Assembly (NCBI GenBank): GCA_009377695.1
Contig: WHTP01000004.1
Coordinates: 25,444 to 89,443 of the forward strand
Reading direction: 5' to 3'
Length of the DNA: 64,000 nucleotides
Source: Hyphomicrobiales bacterium
GTDB lineage: Bacteria; Pseudomonadota; Alphaproteobacteria; Rhizobiales; Xanthobacteraceae
A program made the position numbers and the translations under genes. The notes beneath the pieces are model-generated. The model saw only the letters and a list, made by a program, of their open reading frames with translations. It did not search any database and was not told where the DNA came from. Of the stretch, positions 27,501 to 36,117 are shown piece after piece (within the stretch, counting starts at the first letter, position 1; each line of letters opens with the position of its first letter).

Positions 27501-28649
27501 TTAGAGCCGGAATTCCTCGCCCAGATAGAGGCGGCGCACCTCGGGGTCGTTAACGATGTCCTCGGTTCGGCCCTCCATCAGCACTTGGCCGGAATAGATG
27601 ATGTAGGCGCGGTCGGTAAGGCCAAGCGTCTCGCGGACGTTGTGGTCGGTAATGAGGACGCCGATCCCACGGCTGGTGAGATGGCGCACCAGGGCCTGGA
27701 TGTCGCCGACCGCAATGGGATCGATGCCCGCAAACGGCTCGTCCAGCAGCATGTAGTTCGGCCGCGAGGCCAGCGCGCGCGCGATTTCGACCCGGCGGCG
27801 CTCACCGCCTGACAGCGCGATCGACGGCGACTTGCGTAGCCTCGCGATGTCGAACTCTTCGAGCAGGTCGTTGAGGTCCGTCTCGCGCCGGCGACGGTTT
27901 GGCTCGACAACCTCCAACACCGAGCGGATGTTGTCCTCGACCGTGAGCCCGCGGAAGATCGACGCTTCCTGCGGCAGGTATCCGATCCCCAGACGTGCGC
28001 GCTGATACATCGGCAGTGCCGAGATATTGAAGCCATCGAGGTCGACGCGGCCACGGTCGGCCTTGATCAGGCCGGTGATCATGTAGAACACCGTGGTCTT
28101 GCCGGCACCGTTCGGACCGAGCAGCCCGACCGCCTCGCCCCGCCGCACATACAGGCTGACGCCCTTGACCACCTGGCGTTTGCCGAAGCTCTTCTCGATC
28201 CCCTGCACGGCAAGAAACGCGTCCCGCGCGGACGGTTGCGACAATTCCGGCCGCTGGCCGTGCTGCAGCCGGCGATCCCGTTGTTGGTGCTCGCGTTGTT
28301 TGAGGTCGCGCTGTGGGTGGTCGCGTTGCCGGTATTCGGGCTGCTGATACTCGGGTTGCTGATACTCGGGTTGCGGCAAATCGCGCGGCTGGTCGGGTTG
28401 CGGCCGATGTCGTGTCGCGCTGGGCAATGGCCGCGGCGCGTCATCGCGGCGCGACTTCTGCGGCTTCTGTGGTTTTGGCGATTTCTGCGGCAAGTTCAAC
28501 GTCACCTTGTCCAGGGCCGTCATGGGTCCACCAAGCGACGGCAGGTCGATGCGCCAGAAGCCGGACGCCGAGTTCTGCTTGCGTCGAGGGTTGCGGCCGA
28601 AGAGGGAGTCGAACACGTCTGCCTCGGCTAACGGGCTCGACGCCGCCAT
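27501..28649 (-). CDS. lptB: LPS export ABC transporter ATP-binding protein LptB with long N-terminal extension
   Basis: LptB powers extraction of lipopolysaccharide from the inner membrane with LptFG. The ABC domain (about residues 145-382) has Walker A GPNGAGKTTVF, signature LSGGERRRVE and Walker B YMLLDEPFAG. Ahead of it is an unusual extension of about 140 residues. Residues about 55-135 are rich in Q, R, P and E, built from repeats such as QPEYQ (three copies) and RD-Q units. Related rhizobial LptB proteins have shorter linkers. The extension is in frame with an ATG at 28649, but an internal start close to the ABC domain cannot be excluded. Confidence 0.9.
   Translation of the reverse strand: MAASSPLAEADVFDSLFGRNPRRKQNSASGFWRIDLPSLGGPMTALDKVTLNLPQKSPKPQKPQKSRRDDAPRPLPSATRHRPQPDQPRDLPQPEYQQPEYQQPEYRQRDHPQRDLKQREHQQRDRRLQHGQRPELSQPSARDAFLAVQGIEKSFGKRQVVKGVSLYVRRGEAVGLLGPNGAGKTTVFYMITGLIKADRGRVDLDGFNISALPMYQRARLGIGYLPQEASIFRGLTVEDNIRSVLEVVEPNRRRRETDLNDLLEEFDIARLRKSPSIALSGGERRRVEIARALASRPNYMLLDEPFAGIDPIAVGDIQALVRHLTSRGIGVLITDHNVRETLGLTDRAYIIYSGQVLMEGRTEDIVNDPEVRRLYLGEEFRL
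28265..28385 (-). repeat. Short in-frame repeats in the lptB linker
   Basis: This coding stretch contains a 15-bp direct repeat (GCTGATACTCGGGTT on the + strand, two exact tandem copies and a third diverged) and several degenerate 12-15 bp units, encoding the QPEYQ and RD/E-rich repeats of the LptB linker. It resembles replication-slippage expansion. Confidence 0.7.
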
Positions 28650-28709
28650 GCACGGCTGGCCCGGCTTGCTGGCGCCGATAGCGTTATCACATTGGTCGTC
28701 GTCACGCGG

Positions 28710-29312
28710 TCAGTGCTGCTTTCCCGGCTTAGGCGCCGACTTCGAATCGAAAATCCCCTCGACCCGACCCCCGCTGGAATCAACCTGCACGACGTTGGTG
28801 GTCAAATTGACGACCATGCGCTGACCGCGCAGAACGTTGTCGCCCTTGGTCACGACGACGTTGCCGATCATCGTGACGGTGTTCGTGCGCATATCGAAGT
28901 CGGCACGGTCGCCGACGATGCGCTGTTCGTGTTGCGTGACGACAACCGAGCCCTTCGCCTCCATGCGCCGGATCTGCTGGTTGCTGCTCTTGCCGCTGTC
29001 CGCCGTCTTCTTCGAACCGGATGCCATGTCCTGGTCGTAGAAAACGACGAGCTCCTTGCAGCGCAAGTTGGTTTCGCCCTGGATCACGTGGACGTCCCCG
29101 CTGAAGGTCGCCATCTTGGATTTGTCGCGCACCTCGAGCTTTGCGGCCGTGATCTTCACCGGCTCGTCGCGCTTTTGCGGCGCTGCCTTGAACAGCGTCG
29201 GCGCTTTCCTTTCGGATTGTGCCGGACCGTGCGTGACGACGAGCATTAGCGCAGCCGCGACCGTCGCCACCGTGAGCGCAATCCGGCCGCGCTTCGTCGC
29301 ACCGTGCGTCAT
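28710..29312 (-). CDS. lptA: LPS transport periplasmic protein LptA
   Basis: LptA forms the periplasmic bridge that carries lipopolysaccharide from LptC to LptDE. The 200-aa protein has a signal peptide (residues 1-31, hydrophobic IALTVATVAAALMLVV) and the OstA beta-jellyroll: VKITAAKLEVRDKSKMATFSGDVHVIQGETNLRC with later GDRADFDMRTNTVTMIGNVVV and LRGQRMVVNLTT repeats. Its ATG overlaps the lptC stop as ATGA, so the pair is coupled. Confidence 0.93.
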   Translation of the reverse strand: MTHGATKRGRIALTVATVAAALMLVVTHGPAQSERKAPTLFKAAPQKRDEPVKITAAKLEVRDKSKMATFSGDVHVIQGETNLRCKELVVFYDQDMASGSKKTADSGKSSNQQIRRMEAKGSVVVTQHEQRIVGDRADFDMRTNTVTMIGNVVVTKGDNVLRGQRMVVNLTTNVVQVDSSGGRVEGIFDSKSAPKPGKQH

Positions 29313-29959
29313 TGAACGGCTCCTGTGATGGAAGGAGCAACGTCGCCATCGAGAATGAGTGTCACGTTGCGCTCGAACCGGATCACCGCTCCCGATTCGG
29401 CGACTTCAATCCGGTCGGCCGTGAGCGTTCCTTGCAGCATCTTGACTTCGACCGGCTGCTCGGACACGACGCTGCCGGCTTTCACGTGCACCAGGGCGTC
29501 GTGCAGCAGCACCTCGTAGTCGGCCGAGCTGACGACCACGTTGTGTTGCAGCCGGATCGTGTCCGCCTTGGCGTCATACAATCCCTCACGCGCCGTCACT
29601 TCCACCTTGCGGCCATCCTGCATCACGATCGACGTGCGGATGTCTTCCATTTCAAGCACGTCGGGATTGGCTAGGTCCCTGGCGGCGGTCCTTGCGGTCA
29701 GCGTGTAGGGCCGCTCATCCTTGGTGTAGCCGGTAAGCCGCGGCTGCCGCATGATCACTTTGCTGCCGGAGATCACCATTCCATCGGTCGAGATCGGCAC
29801 CCTCGCGAGCACGCGCATCGGGTCGATCCATTGGTAAGCGGCGAGCGCGGTCACGGCGAGGACAATCGAAAGCGGAATCCCCACGCGCAGGATTCGCACG
29901 AGCCGGCTGTGGCGCACGGCGGCGCGAAACGCGCACCGGTTGTCGCGTGGGGGTATCAT
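29309..29959 (-). CDS. lptC: LPS export ABC transporter periplasmic protein LptC
   Basis: A 216-aa bitopic inner-membrane protein that takes lipopolysaccharide from LptFG and hands it to LptA. One N-terminal transmembrane helix (about residues 20-42, ILRVGIPLSIVLAVTALAAYQWI) precedes a periplasmic domain with PRLTGYTKDERPYTLTA and GLYDAKADTIRLQHNVVV repeats. I used the ATG at 29959; a TTG at 30004 with AGGGG upstream would add 15 residues and is a real alternative. Order lptC-lptA-lptB-rpoN is conserved in Rhizobiales. Confidence 0.88.
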   Translation of the reverse strand: MIPPRDNRCAFRAAVRHSRLVRILRVGIPLSIVLAVTALAAYQWIDPMRVLARVPISTDGMVISGSKVIMRQPRLTGYTKDERPYTLTARTAARDLANPDVLEMEDIRTSIVMQDGRKVEVTAREGLYDAKADTIRLQHNVVVSSADYEVLLHDALVHVKAGSVVSEQPVEVKMLQGTLTADRIEVAESGAVIRFERNVTLILDGDVAPSITGAVQ

Positions 29960-30116
29960 GAAGCCGCCCGCGCGGGCGCCTTCGGTCTGCGAGGCAATGG
30001 TCAAACGGTTTACCCCTGGCCGGGCGCTCGTTTTTAGAATCAGGCGGCGACGGCCATAGTCGTTTTAGCGTGATTTTGGGGACAGTTGCCCAGAAATGTG
30101 GCCCGGCCGCGGCACC

Positions 30117-30283
30117 CTAGTGTGGCGGTTCAGAAGTCCGCATCGTTCTCGCGGCAAGTCCGAAATGCGGACTTCTCAACTAAAGCCACACTAGATTCAA
30201 AGAGTTGCTAGTGCCCTTCGATTCCGGCGTTCGTATTGGAGATCGCTGCAAATTCGGTACGGACTTCGGAATCGGGACACTAG
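30117..30283 (+). repeat. CTAG composite repeat E4 (A-linker-B)
   Basis: Module A at 30117-30194, the 13-nt linker, and module B at 30208-30283, in the same orientation as E2. Module B has begun to decay: its left inner arm reads CGATTCCGGCGTTCGTA against a right arm that would pair with CGATTCCGAAGTCCGTA. It lies between nrnC and lptC, ending 7 bp beyond the nrnC stop. Confidence 0.9.
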
Positions 30284-30290
30284 CCACCCT

Positions 30291-30908
30291 TTAGCTATGG
30301 GAAAAAATGTCCTCGGCCCCCCAGCCCGCGAGATCGAGCCGGACCCGGTCGGGCAGGAAACGGAAGCAGGCGGCTGCCAAGTCGGTGCGCCCCTCGCGGG
30401 CGAGCATGGCGTCGAGCTTCTCCTTCAGCGCATGCAGGTGCAGCACATCCGAGGCGGCGTACGATACCTGGGCTTCGGTCAGCTCGGAGGATCCCCAGTC
30501 GGAGAGCTGCTGCTGTTTCGACACCTCGATCCCAAGCAGCTCGCGCGTCAGGTCCTTGAGGCCGTGCTTGTCGGTGTAGGTGCGGGCGAGCCGCGAGGCG
30601 ATCTTGGTGCAATAGACCGGTCGGCCCATCACGCCGAGCGTGTGGTAGAGCGTCGCCAGATCAAACCGGCCGAAATGAAAGAGCTTGAGGACACCGGGGT
30701 CGGCGAGCAGCACCTTGATATTCGTCGCGCCCGCGGCGCCCGGCGCGATCTGCACGACGTCGGCGGTCCCGTCGCCAGGCGAAAGCTGGACGACACACAG
30801 CCGGTCGCGCTGCACCTCGAGGCCCATGGTCTCGGTGTCGATCGCGACCGAACCGCCCTGGTAACGGGCGAGATCCGGCAGATCGCCGCGGTGCAGGCGG
30901 ATGGTCAT
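30291..30908 (-). CDS. nrnC: NrnC-type oligoribonuclease (RNase D-like 3'-5' exonuclease)
   Basis: A 205-aa exonuclease with a DEDDy active site: D24/E26 in AIDTET, HFGRFDLATL near residue 83, and YAASDVLHLH near residue 150. It is much shorter than classic RNase D because it lacks HRDC domains. The sequence, including CVVQLSPGDGTADVVQI, TYTDKHGLKDL and the C-terminal LDLAGWGAEDIFSHS, fits NrnC of Bartonella and Brucella, which degrades dinucleotides such as pGpG and takes the place of Orn. I am confident in the family; annotation pipelines may call it ribonuclease D. Confidence 0.9.
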   Translation of the reverse strand: MTIRLHRGDLPDLARYQGGSVAIDTETMGLEVQRDRLCVVQLSPGDGTADVVQIAPGAAGATNIKVLLADPGVLKLFHFGRFDLATLYHTLGVMGRPVYCTKIASRLARTYTDKHGLKDLTRELLGIEVSKQQQLSDWGSSELTEAQVSYAASDVLHLHALKEKLDAMLAREGRTDLAAACFRFLPDRVRLDLAGWGAEDIFSHS

Positions 30909-31290
30909 TGCGGCTCCCGATATCGTGGTCGCTGTCTACTAGCGGCTAAGTGATGCAGCAATTGCCGGATCATGGCGGCCCCGCACCCCGGACTGTCGTC
31001 ACAATCAACTGATGCTCGATAGCACCCTCGCATGGACCAATTGACCGATCGTCAACGGGTCGTCCCCGGCGCGAATCGCCCGCGGGACGTTAACCGCGGG
31101 CCATTTGGCCATTGCGTTAACAGCCGCGGGCATCGCCTCTCGCCCGGCGGCAAGCGGTTGAGAGGCATATCGGCACGTCCTGAGCGCCCCACGGTCGGGA
31201 CCCACCGGGCGTTTCGTCGACGGTGTCATGGGATGGATTCCACTGGGCAGTACGGTAAAATACGGATTCGGGTCCGGAAGCCAGACGACG
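30909..31290. other. Intergenic stretch without a recognised gene
   Basis: About 380 bp between nrnC and a small DUF982-like gene. Frames on both strands exist but lack motifs and plausible starts. Near 31085-31130 short GCGGG/CCCGC palindromes repeat (CCGCGGG twice), of unknown meaning. Confidence 0.5.
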
Positions 31291-31569
31291 ATGACAACGA
31301 CCCTCAACATCGTGATCAGCACCGTCGAACTCAGCCGCGTTCTGAGCGCGAAGGATCTGCAAGCCAAACCTCATACGCTTCGAACCGTCGGCGAGGCTGC
31401 GCGATTCATGCATGCCAATTTCTCCTGGCGCCGAAAAGAGGATGTGGCCTGGCGCCACGCAGCGATGTGTCTGCAGGAAGCCGCGATCAGCGGCGACGAA
31501 GAACACGCTATGACCGCAACCATCGCGCTTGAAGTTCTGCTCAATGAGGATGGCTTGTTGATCGAATAG
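31291..31569 (+). CDS. Small protein, DUF982-like
   Basis: A 92-aa protein. The core LRTVGEAARFMHANFSWRRKEDVAWRHAAMCLQEAAISGDEEHAMTATIALEV (quoted here in parts: LRTVGEAARFM, WRHAAMCLQEAA, DEEHAMTATIAL) resembles the DUF982 layout of small rhizobial proteins, with a tryptophan/arginine-rich middle and an alanine-rich helix, but I give this as a likeness only. Start ATG at 31291; an upstream in-frame ATG at 31228 is possible. Divergent from nrnC and convergent with a methyltransferase gene. Function unknown. Confidence 0.6.
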   Translation: MTTTLNIVISTVELSRVLSAKDLQAKPHTLRTVGEAARFMHANFSWRRKEDVAWRHAAMCLQEAAISGDEEHAMTATIALEVLLNEDGLLIE

Positions 31570-31582
31570 ATCAGCAGCACCG

Positions 31583-32389
31583 TCAGTCCGGACGGATGCC
31601 CCGAACTGCCCACGCCCGCGCGATCATTCGGATGCTGCCGTCATCTTCGATCGGCAGCGTCAAACGAAGCTGGCCGCGCAGCGCCGCCCGCCGCTCCTCC
31701 GTGAGCGCACTGCAATACGTCGGAGCCGGACCTTGCCCGCCCAGGAACGGCAACCAGTAATCGTCGAAGTCCTTGAAGACGGTTGGCACATCAATGCTGC
31801 GACATTCGGTGCGATCGAACCCGCCATCGGCAAAGAGCTTCAGCAGCGACTCCGGATTGCAGATCGGAAACCGCCGTGCCTCATCAAGCGCGCGCGCAGC
31901 TGGATCAAGAGCCACCGCAGCGTTCCAGAAACAGCGCATCAACTGCATCCCGCCGGCGTAATCCCAGACATAGGCTGCTGCGATGCCGCCAGGACGCAGA
32001 ATGCGACGCATTTCGGCGACCGCTTTCTCCGGATGCGGAACGAAGTTGAGCACGAGACCCGCCACGATGGCGTCGTATCCGCTATCCGTCAGTGGCAACG
32101 CGTCAGCGCTCCCCAGTTGGAAACGGGCGCGCTGATCGTGCGTCTGTGTTCGCGCGTGCGTGAGAAATCCTTCTGACGGATCGATCCCGATCACGCTGGC
32201 GGGTTCGGCATGAGCGAGAATCGTTTGCGTCAGGCTTCCGGTGCCACAACCGAGATCCACCCATCGGCCCTGGGGAGGCAATGCCAACCAATCAATGAAT
32301 TCGCGTGCAACCGGCCGGCTCCAGCGACCGACATAGGTCTCGTAAGCTTCCCCAATAGCCCACACGTCGGCACGATGTGCATTCGACAT
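31583..32389 (-). CDS. Class I SAM-dependent methyltransferase
   Basis: A 268-aa methyltransferase of the UbiE/Methyltransf_11 type. SAM-binding motif I is WVDLGCGTG at residues 43-51, motif II SVIGIDPSEGF, motif III ARFQLGSADALPLTDSGYDAIVAG and the post-motif MRRILRPGGIAAAYVWDY. The ATG at 32389 has a perfect GGAGG Shine-Dalgarno. The substrate cannot be inferred. It stands alone, convergent with the DUF982-like gene and divergent from a small lipoprotein gene. Confidence 0.9.
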   Translation of the reverse strand: MSNAHRADVWAIGEAYETYVGRWSRPVAREFIDWLALPPQGRWVDLGCGTGSLTQTILAHAEPASVIGIDPSEGFLTHARTQTHDQRARFQLGSADALPLTDSGYDAIVAGLVLNFVPHPEKAVAEMRRILRPGGIAAAYVWDYAGGMQLMRCFWNAAVALDPAARALDEARRFPICNPESLLKLFADGGFDRTECRSIDVPTVFKDFDDYWLPFLGGQGPAPTYCSALTEERRAALRGQLRLTLPIEDDGSIRMIARAWAVRGIRPD

Positions 32390-32537
32390 GTCGCCTCCTC
32401 CGATACCGACGATAGGCTTCCCGTCCGCGCCGGCAAGTCTGTTTTTTCGACGGCCGGCGCTGTCCGAGCTTTCAATGCGCCTGAAAATCAGCGCAATCAT
32501 CGCCTATCCGCAGGATGGAACAGGACGCACTTTGGAC

Positions 32538-32780
32538 ATGACCTATACATTCTCCCGGCTCATCTTTTTGGCGATGCTGACTGGACTTGTCGCAGCCTGC
32601 GCAATGTCGGCCGAGCAGCAGGCGCAGCGCGATGACGAACGATGCACTGCCCGCGGCCACGAGCTTAACTCAAAGGCGCACGGCGATTGTGTCGCTTCCC
32701 TGCAAGCCCAGCGTGACGCGCGCCTGGACCGGCGGCACCGCGAGCTGGTCGAACGACCCGCTGTCACCTACGGCAGATAG
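32538..32780 (+). CDS. Small putative lipoprotein
   Basis: An 80-aa protein with a type II signal peptide: hydrophobic residues 7-20 and a lipobox LVAAC with the lipidated cysteine at residue 21. The remainder is charged and rich in Q, R, D and contains RCTARGHELNSKAHGDC, with two cysteines that may form a disulfide. Similar small lipoproteins are common in Bradyrhizobium. No function is recognised. Confidence 0.65.
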   Translation: MTYTFSRLIFLAMLTGLVAACAMSAEQQAQRDDERCTARGHELNSKAHGDCVASLQAQRDARLDRRHRELVERPAVTYGR

Positions 32781-33194
32781 ATCAGAAGCGCCGATTGAAC
32801 TGTTAGCTGCGGTCCGCAACTCGGTTCTCAGATGGCCAATGTCAGGCTTGCTAAAGTTGCCGATCTCACTTCGCTGCTCGAACTCTTTCGAGTCTCAGAC
32901 GTAAGCGCCAGTGCGGCGCCGAAAAAGAGAGCCGAACAAATTTGGTCGACAACGCTGTCACGCGAAGGCGTTTCGGTCTTCGTATCCGCCGCCGACGCCC
33001 AGATCGTTGCAACGTGCATGCTTATCACCGCGCCAAATCTGCTGCGAGCGGGGCATCAGCACGGGTTCCTCGAAAATGTCGTCACCCATCCTGAATTTCG
33101 GGGCCAAGGTCACGGGCGCGCCGTTGCTTGTCGCCAGACGTTTGGCGCGCGCCAAACGACGCACGAGAACCGCTCGCGGATCAAAAAAGGAATT

Positions 33195-33279
<85 letters not shown>

Positions 33280-33415
33280 ACTGGAGCGGATACCTAAGGA
33301 TGCGCTTTCCCCTTGTCAAATGGGCGGAACACCTCCCCTATACAGTCCCCGACCGATCCTGTATTCGCGGCACAAATCCCCGCGTCATCGAGCCAAATCA
33401 TCGAGCCAAGCGCGC

Positions 33416-34408
33416 ATGGAAAGCCCCACCGACATCTCCCAGGCCAACGTCGACACGCTGATCACGGTCTATGGCGGGTCCGGCTTCCTCGGTCGCCATG
33501 TGATCCGCGCGCTCTGCAAGCGCGGCTACCGCATCCGCGTCGCGGTGCGGCGGCCCGAACTCACCGGCCACCTGCAGCCGCTCGGCCGGGTCGGCCAGAT
33601 TCACGCGGTGCAGGCTAATCTGCGCTACCCCAGCTCGGTCGAGGCGGCGGCGCGCGGCGCCGACGTCCTCATCAACCTGGTCGGCATCCTGTTCGAGCGC
33701 GGCCGGCAGCGGTTCGATGCCGTGCAGGCGTTCGGCGCCGAATCGGTCGCGCTGGCAGCCTCGGCCTATGGCTCGCACATGGTGCACGTCTCCGCGATCG
33801 GCGCCAACGAGAACGCGACCTCGTCGTATGCACGGTCCAAAGGCATCGGCGAGAAGCTCGTTCTCGCCGCCCGGCCGTCGGCCACGGTGCTGCGGCCGTC
33901 GGTGGTGTTCGGGCCGGAGGACGATTTCTTCAACCGCTTTGCCTCGCTCGCCCGCTTCGCGCCGGCGCTGCCGCTGATCGGCGGCGGCCATACCCATTTC
34001 CAACCGGTCTATGCGGGCGATGTTGCGGCCGCCGTGGCCGAAGCGGTCGAGGGGCGCGCGGCCGCGGGCGGCATCTACGAGCTCGGCGGCCCCGAGGTGC
34101 GCACGCTCAAGGAGTTGCTGCAATACGTGCTCACGACCACCGGCCGCAGCCGCCCGCTGGTGCCGATCCCATTTGCGCTGGCCGAAATGAAGGCTTGGGT
34201 CCTGCAATTCCTGCCGAAGCCGCCGCTGACGCCCGACCAGGTCGAGCTGCTGAAGACCGACAATGTCGTGAGTGACGCCGCCATCCGCGAGCGGCGCACG
34301 CTGGAAGGGCTCGGCATCGCGCCGGTCGCGATGGAAGCGATCGCGCCGACGTATCTCTGGCGATTCCGCAAGACCGGCCAGTTCAAGGTCAAGGGCGGAC
34401 TGGCCTAG
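33416..34408 (+). CDS. NAD(P)-binding protein of the complex I NDUFA9 subunit type
   Basis: A 330-aa atypical short-chain dehydrogenase-like protein. It starts with a Rossmann motif VYGGSGFLGRHVIRAL (residues 18-33), then AARGADVLINLVGILFE, a HMVHVSAIGANENATSSYARSKGIGE segment (S and YxxxK-like) and VLRPSVVFGPEDDFFNRFA. These are the marks of the alphaproteobacterial homologues of NDUFA9, an accessory complex I subunit. The ATG at 33416 was chosen since upstream frame overlaps the tRNA. Convergent with uppP. Confidence 0.88.
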   Translation: MESPTDISQANVDTLITVYGGSGFLGRHVIRALCKRGYRIRVAVRRPELTGHLQPLGRVGQIHAVQANLRYPSSVEAAARGADVLINLVGILFERGRQRFDAVQAFGAESVALAASAYGSHMVHVSAIGANENATSSYARSKGIGEKLVLAARPSATVLRPSVVFGPEDDFFNRFASLARFAPALPLIGGGHTHFQPVYAGDVAAAVAEAVEGRAAAGGIYELGGPEVRTLKELLQYVLTTTGRSRPLVPIPFALAEMKAWVLQFLPKPPLTPDQVELLKTDNVVSDAAIRERRTLEGLGIAPVAMEAIAPTYLWRFRKTGQFKVKGGLA

Positions 34409-34412
34409 ATCT

Positions 34413-35219
34413 TCAATATCCGAGCGCCAGCCCGATCAGCCCGAGTGATCCGACCAGCACGCGCCACCACGCGAACAGCGCGAAGCCATGGCGCGTCACA
34501 TAGTCGAGTAGCGTCTTCACCACGAAAAACGCGACCACGAAGGACGTGAGGAAGCCGGCCACGACCAGCGTGATGTTGTCCGCGGTCATCAGCGAGTGGT
34601 TCTTGTAGAGATCGTAGGCGAATGCACCGGCCATGGTCGGGATGGCGAGGAAGAACGAGAACTCCGCCGCGGAGCGCTTGTCGGCGCCGAGCAGCATCCC
34701 CGACACGATGGTGGTGCCCGAACGCGATACGCCCGGGATCATCGCGAGACACTGCGCGAGCCCGATGATCAGATACGTTCCGAGCGGGAATTGCGTCGCG
34801 TCGTGATAGCGCGGCTTGAGCTCGAGCGAATCGACCCATAGCAGGATCGCGCCGCCGACGATGAGCGTGAAACAGACCACCCAGGCGTTGAACAGCACGT
34901 CCTTGATGAAGCCGTGCGCGGCCACACCGACGAGCACGGCCGGCAGGAAGGCGATGAGTACGCCGATGACGAAGCGGCGCGCGGCAGGATCGGTGAAAAA
35001 GCCGAGCGCGATTTTCCAGAGCCGCATGAAGTAGATCGAGAGGATCGCCAGGATCGCGCCGAGCTGGATCAGGACCACGAAGGTCTTGCCGAACTGGGCG
35101 TCGGTGAAGCCGAAGAACCGCTCCAGGAGCAGCAGATGGCCGGTCGACGAGACCGGCAGGAATTCGGTCAGTCCCTCGACCACGCCGAGGATGATGGCCT
35201 TCAGGAAATCAAGCGACAT
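34413..35219 (-). CDS. uppP: Undecaprenyl-diphosphatase UppP (BacA)
   Basis: An integral membrane phosphatase (268 aa) that recycles undecaprenyl pyrophosphate to the monophosphate carrier for peptidoglycan synthesis and gives bacitracin tolerance. Signature motifs are [16 protein letters not shown] (residues 16-31, with catalytic E19-type glutamate) and [12 protein letters not shown] near residue 160. About eight hydrophobic segments follow in order. It is convergent with the NDUFA9-like gene, with a 4-bp gap. Confidence 0.95.
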   Translation of the reverse strand: MSLDFLKAIILGVVEGLTEFLPVSSTGHLLLLERFFGFTDAQFGKTFVVLIQLGAILAILSIYFMRLWKIALGFFTDPAARRFVIGVLIAFLPAVLVGVAAHGFIKDVLFNAWVVCFTLIVGGAILLWVDSLELKPRYHDATQFPLGTYLIIGLAQCLAMIPGVSRSGTTIVSGMLLGADKRSAAEFSFFLAIPTMAGAFAYDLYKNHSLMTADNITLVVAGFLTSFVVAFFVVKTLLDYVTRHGFALFAWWRVLVGSLGLIGLALGY

Positions 35220-35424
35220 GGGGAGGGCTCCAGCGCAACACAGGCAGGCAAGATGGTCACCGGTCGGCCCGGTCGCAGATCGGTGGAATCCTCCCGAACG
35301 CTTTTTCCCGCAACATCAATCCGATGGCAACGAAAAAGCCCGAAAATTGCCCCGGACGCCTCGCACGGGACGAGGGTCTATCATGCCGATGGCACCAGCC
35401 GCCTTAATTCGCTAACACAACTCC

Positions 35425-36117
35425 ATGTCGACGCTATTTCACCACCCATTCTGCCCACATTCGCGATTCGTGCGGCTCGTACTGAACGAGTACGGCATCG
35501 AGGTACGCCTGATCGAGGAGCGGACCTGGGAGCGGCGCCGCGATTTCCTGGTGATCAACCCCGCCGGCACCACGCCGGTGCTGGTGGACGAGGGCCAGCC
35601 GCCGGTTCCGGGCGCGCCAATCATTGCCGAGTTCCTTGACGAGGTGCACGGCGCGAAGATCGCCGACCGCCGGCTCATGCCGCCAGAGCCCGGTCCGCGG
35701 GTCGAAGTCCGCCGGCTGATGAACTGGTTCAACGACAAGTTCTTTGCCGAGGTGAGCGGCCCCCTGACCGTGGAGCGCTACTACAAGCGCCACCTGCCGG
35801 CGGAGGCGGGCGGCGGCGCCCCCGACACCGAAGTGCTTCGGGCGGCGCGCCATAACATCCGCTATCATCTTGCTTATATTGGATGGCTGGTGCGTGCGCG
35901 CGACTGGCTCGCCGGCAACGAGCTGACCTATGCCGACCTGGCCGCGGCCGCGCATCTGTCGGCGGCCGATTATCTGGGCGATGTGCCTTGGACCGAAGAC
36001 GAAACAGCGAAGAACTGGTACGCGCGGCTGAAGTCGCGGCCGTCGTTCCGTCCGCTGCTGGCCGAGACCATGGCCGGCATCCCTCCGTCAAAGACTTACG
36101 CAGACCTCGACTTCTGA
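35425..36117 (+). CDS. Glutathione S-transferase family protein
   Basis: A 230-aa GST. The N-terminal thioredoxin-like domain has [20 protein letters not shown] and [13 protein letters not shown] (the TVP-type glutathione site); the C-terminal helical domain has [22 protein letters not shown], the conserved N-capping motif. Substrate is unknown. It is followed by queG with the stop codon overlapping the probable queG start, so the two are probably co-transcribed. Confidence 0.92.
   Translation: MSTLFHHPFCPHSRFVRLVLNEYGIEVRLIEERTWERRRDFLVINPAGTTPVLVDEGQPPVPGAPIIAEFLDEVHGAKIADRRLMPPEPGPRVEVRRLMNWFNDKFFAEVSGPLTVERYYKRHLPAEAGGGAPDTEVLRAARHNIRYHLAYIGWLVRARDWLAGNELTYADLAAAAHLSAADYLGDVPWTEDETAKNWYARLKSRPSFRPLLAETMAGIPPSKTYADLDF

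Noticed and set aside
31005..31367. 120-aa minus-strand frame in the region after nrnC
   Set aside because: Overlaps the DUF982-like gene and shows no recognisable motif.
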